DNA of 11,095 nt from Actinomycetota bacterium (GTDB lineage Bacteria > Actinomycetota > Thermoleophilia > RBG-16-64-13), in NCBI GenBank assembly GCA_023488925.1, contig JAMDDA010000211.1, forward strand, positions 1-11,095, read 5' to 3'. Positions 6,755 through 11,095 of the stretch are shown here, in pieces. The notes beneath the pieces are model-generated. The model searched no databases, was not told where the DNA came from, and saw only the letters and a program-made list of their open reading frames with translations. The first letter of the stretch is position 1, and every line of letters begins with the position of its first letter. A program made the translations under genes and the position numbers.

Positions 6755-7516
6755 ATGCGGTTCCGGGAGAAAGTGGCGGTCGTGACGGGCGCGGGCACGG
6801 GTATCGGGCGGGCCATCAGTCTGCGCCTGGCCGGGGAAGGCGCCCGAGTGGTTCTCGTGGGCCGGCGCCCCGCTCCGCTCGAAGAGGTGCGGTCGCTCAT
6901 CGACGAGACTGGGGGAGAGGAAGCCTTGGTGGCCGCGGCGGACGTGACCTCGCCGGAAGAAATGCGGCGGGTGGTCGGCGACACCCTCGCCCGCTTCGGC
7001 CGGCTGGATGTGGGTGTGGCCTCCGCCGGTATCTCCCTACGCAGGCCTTTCTTGGAGACCGAGGCGGGGCAGCTCCACGAAGTCCTGGAGGTCAACGTGG
7101 TGGGCACCTATCTGTTCGGTCAGGAGGCTGCTCGGGCCATGATCGCCGGCAGGACCACGGGTGCCATCGTCAACATCGCCTCCACCAACGGTCTGGCGGC
7201 CGACGAGATCCTGCCCGAGTCGGCCTACAACTCCTCGAAGGGGGCGGTGATCACTCTGACCAAGTCCATGGCCCTGGAACTGGCGCCCCGCGGGATACGG
7301 GTCAACGCCGTCTGCCCGGGATGGATCGAGACGCCGCTCACCGCGGGGCTGTCCGCCAGCGAGGACTTTCGCCGCTCCTATCTCCGGAAAATCCCCCTGG
7401 GCCGCTTCGGCCGGCCGGAAGAGGTGGCGGCCGCTGTCTGTTTCCTGGCGTCCGACGAAGCCTCGTTCATCACCGGGGCCTCCCTCCTGGTCGATGGGGG
7501 CCAGCTCACGTTCTAG
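6755..7516 (+). CDS. Short-chain dehydrogenase/reductase (SDR), probable NAD(P)-dependent oxidoreductase
   Basis: 253 residues, a normal length for a classical SDR. ATG 6755 has a strong GGGAGGGA site just upstream; in-frame codons before it lack one. The Rossmann motif TGAGTGIG is at 11-18, acidic D63 in ADVTS contacts the adenine, and the catalytic set is N114, S143 (NIAST), Y158 and K162 (YNSSK). PGWIETPL at 188-195 follows strand 6, and the C-terminal FITGASLLVDGGQ is typical of FabG-like members. The usual NNAG is replaced by ASAG (89-92). R37-R38 at the end of strand 2 favour NADP(H) over NAD(H). FabG (3-oxoacyl-ACP reductase) and many alcohol or sugar dehydrogenases look alike at this level, and no fatty-acid genes adjoin, so the substrate is left open. 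Monocistronic by context. Confidence 0.93.
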   Translation: MRFREKVAVVTGAGTGIGRAISLRLAGEGARVVLVGRRPAPLEEVRSLIDETGGEEALVAAADVTSPEEMRRVVGDTLARFGRLDVGVASAGISLRRPFLETEAGQLHEVLEVNVVGTYLFGQEAARAMIAGRTTGAIVNIASTNGLAADEILPESAYNSSKGAVITLTKSMALELAPRGIRVNAVCPGWIETPLTAGLSASEDFRRSYLRKIPLGRFGRPEEVAAAVCFLASDEASFITGASLLVDGGQLTF

Positions 7517-7525
7517 CGGCTTGGG

Positions 7526-7667
7526 GAAGAACCGGGTGTCACGCCCCGTCCGCCCGGGGCCGAGAGCCATCGGCGGCCTGCCGAAAGCGGGACGCAGTGT
7601 CACGCCCCGTCCGGCCGCGGTCGAGAGCGGACGTGCAGGGGTTCTTCGCCCCCCGGGCGTGGCGGTC
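7526..7667. repeat. Intergenic repeat copy B, with an internal 61-bp duplication
   Basis: This lies between the SDR stop and the cold-shock promoter. It begins GAAGAACC (7526-7533), whose exact complement GGTTCTTC is at 7640-7647. Inside, a 17-bp string GTGTCACGCCCCGTCCG occurs at 7536-7552 and 7597-7613, period 61, each followed by GAGAGC at the same distance. Against copy A (1285-1366) the offsets agree: GAAGAACC to TGTCAC is 11 in both, TGTCAC to GAGMGC is 25 in both, and TGTCAC to GTGCAGGG is 35 in both (second sub-unit of B). No convincing protein is encoded. Confidence 0.7.
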
Positions 7668-7735
7668 GGAGTCTTTTCCAACAACCTGGCAACGCGCCGC
7701 GCGCCGCCCCGGGGGTTCCCGCAAAGCGGATGTGC

Positions 7736-7764
7736 TTGACTGGACACCGCTTCCGTGGGACACT
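7736..7764 (+). promoter_or_regulatory. Candidate promoter of the cold-shock gene
   Basis: TTGACT (7736-7741), a 17-bp spacer and GACACT (7759-7764). The -35 box is nearly consensus, the -10 box weak. A start near 7771 gives a leader of about 136 bases, in keeping with the long leaders known for cspA-type mRNAs. Confidence 0.5.
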
Positions 7765-7848
7765 CTTGCCTTGTCAGTCGGAGTTCTTGAAGTAGCTGGG
7801 GACCGCATCGCCGTTTTCCCGTGTGTCAGGACTTCCGAGCGAAACACC

Positions 7849-7880
7849 GGCGGCGAGGCCGCCTGCCCGGCTGGGCCGGG
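7849..7880 (+). promoter_or_regulatory. Two adjacent hairpins in the cold-shock mRNA leader
   Basis: GGCGGC-GAG-GCCGCC (7849-7863) and CCCGGC-TGG-GCCGGG (7866-7880) are perfect 6-bp, 3-base-loop hairpins two bases apart, ending 12 bases before the AGGAGG site (7893-7898). They could affect access of ribosomes to the site or mRNA stability; that role is inferred. Confidence 0.45.
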
Positions 7881-7906
7881 TGAACAAGAAGTAGGAGGTT
7901 CCATAC

Positions 7907-8107
7907 GTGGAAACCGGCAGGGTCAAGTGGTTCAACGACAGCAAGGGCTACGGCTTCATCGAGCGTGAGCAGGGCGAAGATGTCTTCGTACACTTCTCTG
8001 CGATCACTGGTGAAGGCTTCCGTACGCTGACCGAAGGCGAGAGTGTGAATTTCGAAGTGGTCCAGGGTCCCAAGGGCCTGCAGGCCGCCAACGTTTCCCG
8101 CGCTTAG
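7907..8107 (+). CDS. CspA-family cold-shock protein
   Basis: 66 residues, the usual size of a single cold-shock domain (an OB-fold, five beta strands). GTG 7907 is chosen: AGGAGG lies 8 bases upstream and the protein starts [19 protein letters not shown] as the family does. RNA-binding motifs RNP1 (KGYGFIER, 13-20, with Tyr for the commoner Phe) and RNP2 (VFVHFSAI, 26-33) are intact. Such proteins bind single-stranded RNA and DNA in the cytoplasm and melt mRNA structure. Some are cold-induced, others constitutive; the long leader with hairpins suggests post-transcriptional control but does not tell which. It has its own promoter and terminator, so it is monocistronic. Confidence 0.97.
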   Translation: METGRVKWFNDSKGYGFIEREQGEDVFVHFSAITGEGFRTLTEGESVNFEVVQGPKGLQAANVSRA

Positions 8108-8127
8108 TCGTTACGACCCGGTCTACG

Positions 8128-8169
8128 GCGGCCCCGCGGGCTTTGCAGCCCGCGGGGCCGCACCTTTTT
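8128..8169 (+). terminator. Intrinsic terminator after the cold-shock gene
   Basis: A 15-bp perfect stem (8128-8142 with 8147-8161), loop TTGC and then TTTTT at 8164-8168. It is the clearest terminator in the window and separates the cold-shock gene from the que operon. Confidence 0.93.
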
Positions 8170-8248
8170 CCGAAGGCGGGTCGTGGTACCCTTTCCCAGG
8201 GCGGACCAGCCCCGTGCGACCATCCCGCGGACCAAGAAGGACCATCCC

Positions 8249-8632
8249 GTGGCAGACGAGAAGAAGTACGGCACTCTGGCCATCGAACAGAACAAGCTGA
8301 CCGCTTGGCCCAACCCTTCTCCCCACCGTCGGTACACGGTGCGCATGGACCTGCCCGAGTTCACCTGCGTGTGCCCGCAGTCCGGATTTCCCGATTTCGC
8401 CACCATCAAGATCCGCTACCAGCCGCGGGATCTCATCGTCGAGTTGAAATCCCTGAAGCTGTACATCAACGGCTACCGGAACGTGGCCATCTCGCACGAA
8501 GCCGCCACCAACGCCATCCTCGACGATCTGGTGGCTCTGCTCGACCCCCACTGGATGCGGGTCGTCGGCGATTTCAACGTGCGGGGCAACATCAAGACGG
8601 TGGTCGTGGCTGAGCACGGCACCCGGTCCTGA
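8249..8632 (+). CDS. queF: NADPH-dependent 7-cyano-7-deazaguanine (preQ0) reductase QueF
   Basis: 127 residues from GTG 8249, chosen because AAGGA lies 7 bases upstream; an earlier in-frame GTG at 8183 lacks a site. It is a single T-fold (unimodular) QueF. The catalytic signature CPQSGFPDF has nucleophile C42 and acid D49, and H83-E84 (SHEAATN) stand at the spacing of His96-Glu97 in the Bacillus enzyme. The QueF motif ELKSLKLY is at 65-72. It reduces the nitrile of preQ0 to the amine of preQ1 with two NADPH, in the cytoplasm; preQ1 is then put into tRNA at the wobble base by Tgt. First gene of queFCDE. Its upstream region (8170-8248) has no clear promoter beyond a weak TACCCT at 8187-8192 and shows no preQ1 riboswitch. 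Confidence 0.96.
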   Translation: MADEKKYGTLAIEQNKLTAWPNPSPHRRYTVRMDLPEFTCVCPQSGFPDFATIKIRYQPRDLIVELKSLKLYINGYRNVAISHEAATNAILDDLVALLDPHWMRVVGDFNVRGNIKTVVVAEHGTRS

Positions 8633-8648
8633 GCGGGTGGGGACTCCG

Positions 8649-9374
8649 GTGAGCGGCACGCCTCGATCTCTCTCCGACAGCGCCGGCCGGGCGGCAGACG
8701 ACTCGGTGGGGCGTCATTTCCTGCTTCTGAGCGGGGGTCTCGATTCGGCCACCCTGGCCGCCTGGGTACTCCACCACCACCCCGGCTCCGCGGTGACGGC
8801 CGTGAGCTTTCTCTACGGCCAGAAGCACGCCGTGGAGCTCGAAGCCGCCCGCGCGGTGGCCGCCCGCTATGGGATCGCCCACCAGGTTCAGGAGCTCGAG
8901 CCCATCCGTGGCTCCGCTCTCACCGACCCCGACCGGCCCTTGCCCGAGGGGCGCGATCTGTCCGCCGCCGCCGGTGTCGCCCCCTCCTACGTGCCGGCCC
9001 GCAACCTGCTGTTTCTGGCTCGCCTGGCCTCCCTGGCCGACGCGGAAGGCCCGGCCACGCTGTGGTTCGGAGTCCACCATGACGACTATACCGGCTATCC
9101 CGACTGCCGTTCCGAGTTTGTCGCCGCTGCCGACGAAGCGGTACGCCTGGGTACGCAGCACGGACTGCGCGTGCGGGCTCCGTTCGTCGAGTGGGCCAAA
9201 GCCGATGTCTTGCGCTGGGGGCTGCAGCACGACGTTCCGTATGATCTCACCCACTCTTGCTACCAGGGGTGGCGACCTGCCTGCGGGGTGTGCGACACCT
9301 GCCAGGCTCGCCTGGCGGCTTTCGCCGCAGTGGGGGTCCCGGACCCCATTCCGTACGTCCCCCGGAGCGCGTGA
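8649..9374 (+). CDS. queC: 7-cyano-7-deazaguanine synthase QueC
   Basis: 241 residues from GTG 8649, favoured by GGTGGGGA ending 5 bases upstream; GTG 8637 (12 bases earlier) is the alternative and changes only four residues. The PP-loop SGGLDS (28-33) binds ATP. VPARNLLFL (115-123) and YPDCRSEF (150-157) are QueC marks. C204, C212, C215 and C218 (HSCY...CGVCDTC) bind a structural zinc. The enzyme turns 7-carboxy-7-deazaguanine into preQ0 using ATP and ammonia. The start is 16 bases after queF, and it is followed by queD after 37 bases. All key residues are present; the acid-rich first 20 residues are an unusually long lead-in and may be shorter in reality. Confidence 0.96.
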   Translation: MSGTPRSLSDSAGRAADDSVGRHFLLLSGGLDSATLAAWVLHHHPGSAVTAVSFLYGQKHAVELEAARAVAARYGIAHQVQELEPIRGSALTDPDRPLPEGRDLSAAAGVAPSYVPARNLLFLARLASLADAEGPATLWFGVHHDDYTGYPDCRSEFVAAADEAVRLGTQHGLRVRAPFVEWAKADVLRWGLQHDVPYDLTHSCYQGWRPACGVCDTCQARLAAFAAVGVPDPIPYVPRSA

Positions 9375-9411
9375 GGGCTCCGCCGGCTGTTTCTCTGCCA
9401 TGAGGACTACC

Positions 9412-9762
9412 GTGACCAAGATCCTCTCCTTCGATGCGGCCCACAGCCTGCCCGATCACCCGGGCAAGTGCCGCAACGTCCACGGCCACACCTACTCGGT
9501 GGAGGTCACGGTGGAGGGCCCGGTGCGGGAGGCCGGTCCGTCCCGCGCCATGGTCATGGACTTCGGCGAGCTCGAGGAGCGCGTGGCGGCCCTCGTGGTG
9601 GAGCCTCTCGACCACCGGTATCTCAACGATGTGGTCGACCTTGTGCCCACGGCCGAGGCGCTGGCCGCCTGGATGTTCGCCCGGCTGCGCGACAGCGGCC
9701 TGCCGGTGGTGCGGGTACGCTTGTGGGAAACGCCTACCAGCTACGCCGAGGTCACGGCCTGA
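9412..9762 (+). CDS. queD: 6-carboxy-5,6,7,8-tetrahydropterin synthase QueD
   Basis: 116 residues. GTG 9412 has GAGGA 5 bases upstream; ATG 9400, four codons earlier, has no site and is the alternative. Zinc ligands H11 (FDAAH), H24 and H26 (VHGH), catalytic C20, the D67-H68 pair (PLDHRYLN) and E106 (WETPTSYAEV) are all in place; this is the complete active site of the PTPS/QueD fold. The enzyme converts dihydroneopterin triphosphate to carboxytetrahydropterin, the second step from GTP. Its substrate comes from FolE, not encoded in this window. Eight bases separate its stop from queE. The C20 residue with Glu argues for QueD rather than a eukaryote-type PTPS. Confidence 0.96.
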   Translation: MTKILSFDAAHSLPDHPGKCRNVHGHTYSVEVTVEGPVREAGPSRAMVMDFGELEERVAALVVEPLDHRYLNDVVDLVPTAEALAAWMFARLRDSGLPVVRVRLWETPTSYAEVTA

Positions 9763-9770
9763 GGCGCTCC

Positions 9771-10379
9771 GTGCGGGTTCTGGAGATCTTCGCATCGCTG
9801 CAGGGTGAGGGGGTCTGGGCGGGCACGCCGATGACGTTCGTCCGGCTGGCGGGCTGCAACGCGGCCGCAGCCGGTCTCGAGTGCGTCCGCTGGTGCGACA
9901 CGAAGCGGAGTTGGGACGCCGGGGCGGGGGAGGAGCTGACGCCGGCGGAGGTGGCGGCCCGTGTCCACCTGCCTCGGGTCTGTGTTACCGGGGGAGAGCC
10001 TCTCCTCCAGGCAAATGGTTTGGCCGAGCTCGTGGCTCTGCTGCACGCCCGCGACGTGCAAGTGCACCTGGAGACGAACGGCACGCTCCCTCTGCCCCCC
10101 GGCGAGACGCCCGATTGGATCACCGTGAGCCCGAAGCCGCCGGCGTTCGCGCTTGCCCCGGGATTGCGGCGGATCGACGAGATCAAGGTGGTGGTCGATG
10201 CCGGCCTCCGGCCGGAGACGGTGGAGGCTCTGGCTGCGGCTCACCCGGAGGCGCAGATCAGCCTGCAACCCGAAGCCGGAGCGGCACCCGTCTCCACGGA
10301 GAGGGCGGTCGCCCTGGTGCTCGCTCACCCGCGGTGGCGGCTGTCCCTGCAGATCCACAAGCTGCTCGGTCTGCGGTAA
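9771..10379 (+). CDS. queE: 7-carboxy-7-deazaguanine synthase QueE (radical SAM), atypical cysteine spacing
   Basis: 202 residues from GTG 9771; GAGG lies 6 bases upstream, overlapping the queD stop. The opening EIFASLQGEGVWAGTPM and FVRLAGC are QueE hallmarks. The cluster cysteines are C29, C38 and C42 (CN-x7-CVRWCDTK), i.e. CX8CX3C and not the standard CX3CX2C of radical SAM enzymes. The SAM-binding GGEP (74-77, in VTGGEPLL), ETNGT (101-105), ISPKPP-like VSPKPP (119-124) and QIHKLLGLR end are present. It rearranges carboxytetrahydropterin to 7-carboxy-7-deazaguanine, using SAM and Mg2+. Last gene of the run; no clear terminator is seen before the convergent gene at 10464. Confidence 0.93.
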   Translation: MRVLEIFASLQGEGVWAGTPMTFVRLAGCNAAAAGLECVRWCDTKRSWDAGAGEELTPAEVAARVHLPRVCVTGGEPLLQANGLAELVALLHARDVQVHLETNGTLPLPPGETPDWITVSPKPPAFALAPGLRRIDEIKVVVDAGLRPETVEALAAAHPEAQISLQPEAGAAPVSTERAVALVLAHPRWRLSLQIHKLLGLR

Positions 10380-10413
10380 GCCGGGCGCCACCTGTGCGGG
10401 CGCGCGGTCACAT

Positions 10414-10482
10414 ACCTGCTTTCGCCGCCTATTCGAGCCCCATCGCCAACCTGCTTTCGCCGCCTATTCGAGCCCCATCGCC
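10414..10482. repeat. 35-bp tandem duplication across the stop of the small minus-strand gene
   Basis: A 34-bp string occurs at 10414-10447 and 10449-10482, exact, with one base between. Each holds the end of the gene (minus-strand codons for MGLE and TAG), so a second, unused copy of the C-terminus lies after the real stop. Confidence 0.95.
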
Positions 10483-10727
10483 GACAGCACGCCCCTGTCG
10501 GTGGGAGCGAGAACCCAGGAGTCGCTCCCGGCTGTGTCCGGGGCGGCGGGCGGACGCTCCACGTAGCCCGCTTCCTCGAGGGCGTCGATGTCGGCGGCAA
10601 GCTCGGGCAAGGGCGCTCCCATCTCCTCCTCCAGGAGCACGGGGTCGAGATAGGTCAGCCTGCTCTCGCGGTCGTAGCGGCGCACGATCAGGTGAAGGAG
10701 CATGCGCTGCCTGTTGGTGAGTGCCAT
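10464..10727 (-). CDS. Small winged-helix-like protein of unknown function
   Basis: 87 residues, ATG 10727-10725, with GGAGCGGGA upstream as a modest ribosome site, TAG at 10466-10464. I do not recognise a named family. Predicted shape: helix 4-17 (TNRQRMLLHLIVRR), helix 28-36, helix 41-54 (ELAADIDALEEAGY) and then a hairpin-like part 55-78 ending WVLAPTDRG. This is the layout of a winged helix-turn-helix (helix 3 followed by a wing whose second strand reads WxLTxxG in many regulators). A DNA-binding role is plausible but inferred. It is convergent with queE, and its 3' end has been duplicated. Codon use and composition resemble the neighbours, which supports it as a real gene. Confidence 0.6.
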   Translation of the reverse strand: MALTNRQRMLLHLIVRRYDRESRLTYLDPVLLEEEMGAPLPELAADIDALEEAGYVERPPAAPDTAGSDSWVLAPTDRGVLSAMGLE

Positions 10728-10820
10728 GGCGTTCCCGCTCCGTCGTGTCGGGTGGCTCCGCTGTGTCGGGTGCAGTATCGGCGAACGGCACCGAGCCGCC
10801 GTACCACCATGAGCCTAGCA

Positions 10821-10928
10821 CACGGTGGGAGCCGGCGCACGATCCGGCGCACGGTGGGAGCCTGACCACGGTGGGAGCCGGGGCACGGTGGGAGCCGGCG
10901 CACGGTGGGAGGCCTGACCACGGTGGGA
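10821..10928. repeat. 17-bp degenerate tandem repeat (CACGGTGGGA core)
   Basis: Six copies of CACGGTGGGA start at 10821, 10850, 10867, 10884, 10901 and 10919, i.e. 17-18 bp apart except the first gap of 29, joined by GCCGG or GCCTGAC. All frames are open across it, as expected in GC-rich repeats, so open frames here are not evidence of a gene. Confidence 0.9.
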
Positions 10929-11095
10929 ACCGGGACGGCACCGTCTACCGCGGCCAGTGCCTACGGGGGCCTGGCGCGCTCTTCGAGGCGGCGCACATGC
11001 CGGTCTCGGGCCGGCCCTCCCCTGCGGGGGCTTGACGTGGTCGACCTGGTGCGGCTCTTCGAGCCCATCGGTCGGCCCATGTCTGCGGGGGCAGA
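10929..11095. other. Right-edge region with phased CTRCGGGGGC; no gene supported
   Basis: CT(A/G)CGGGGGC occurs at 10961-10970, 11022-11031 and 11083-11092, exactly 61 bases apart each time. A CGGCCC near the end of the first two periods is also in phase. The rest is diverged. No start with a ribosome site or recognisable protein was found on either strand; a gene running beyond the edge cannot be excluded. Confidence 0.4.

Noticed and set aside
7494..7739. Small plus-strand frame in the gap after the SDR gene
   Set aside because: It lies in the repeat region, lacks a ribosome site, and its product is not conserved-looking.
8170..8248. preQ1 riboswitch before queF
   Set aside because: The short leader lacks the hairpin plus A-rich tail of preQ1-I and does not show the larger preQ1-II or III folds.
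10821..10928. CRISPR array
   Set aside because: The repeated core is about 10 bp with about 7-bp gaps that are themselves similar; no spacer-sized unique sequences or cas genes.
10429..10941. Minus-strand frame covering the small gene and the 17-bp repeats
   Set aside because: Low-complexity (PPCAGSH-type) product driven by the repeats; the overlapping 87-residue frame has a far more protein-like composition.

Overview
The window is high-GC bacterial DNA, with many GTG starts, Shine-Dalgarno sites and sigma70/sigmaA-like promoter boxes. It comes from an organism able to respire oxygen: it carries a caa3-type cytochrome c oxidase. It also has the tail of a corrinoid/iron-sulfur reductive-dehalogenase-like protein. 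The taxon cannot be fixed from the sequence alone. Thermus/Actinobacteria/Chloroflexi-like architectures (subunit I-III fusion, subunit II with a cytochrome c domain) are compatible.

Layout, left to right. (1) 1-329 (+): C-terminal end of a reductive-dehalogenase-family protein, convergent with (2) a DUF4013-like membrane protein at 425-1024 (-). (3) 1188-1260 (+): tRNA-Lys(CTT), followed by an intergenic repeat copy inside a large inverted repeat. (4) 1398-6485 (-): an apparent operon ctaC (subunit II + cytochrome c) - ctaD/E (fused subunits I and III) - AzgA-like purine permease. The genes overlap by 4 bp (ctaC/ctaD) or sit about 22 bp apart (oxidase/permease). The I-III fusion is interrupted by one in-frame TAG at 3121-3123, while the remaining 90 codons of subunit III stay open and conserved. 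(5) 6755-7516 (+): a short-chain dehydrogenase/reductase. (6) 7517-7906: a second copy of the intergenic repeat, then a promoter and a long hairpin-containing leader for a cold-shock protein (7907-8107), which ends at a strong intrinsic terminator. (7) 8249-10379 (+): queF-queC-queD-queE, four of the five enzymes that convert GTP to preQ1 for queuosine; folE is not present here. (8) 10464-10727 (-): a small winged-helix-like protein. (9) 10728-11095: repeat-rich DNA with no supportable gene.

The genes form separate functional blocks: respiration (heme-copper oxidase), purine uptake and 7-deazaguanine biosynthesis. The permease and the que operon both concern purines, but nothing in the sequence links them.

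The least ordinary features are the amber codon inside the oxidase fusion; two different in-frame tandem repeats in its linkers (five 9-residue and five 5-residue units); a pair of homologous intergenic repeats 6 kb apart with exactly conserved internal spacing; a QueE with CX8CX3C cluster spacing instead of CX3CX2C; and several short tandem repeats at the right end.
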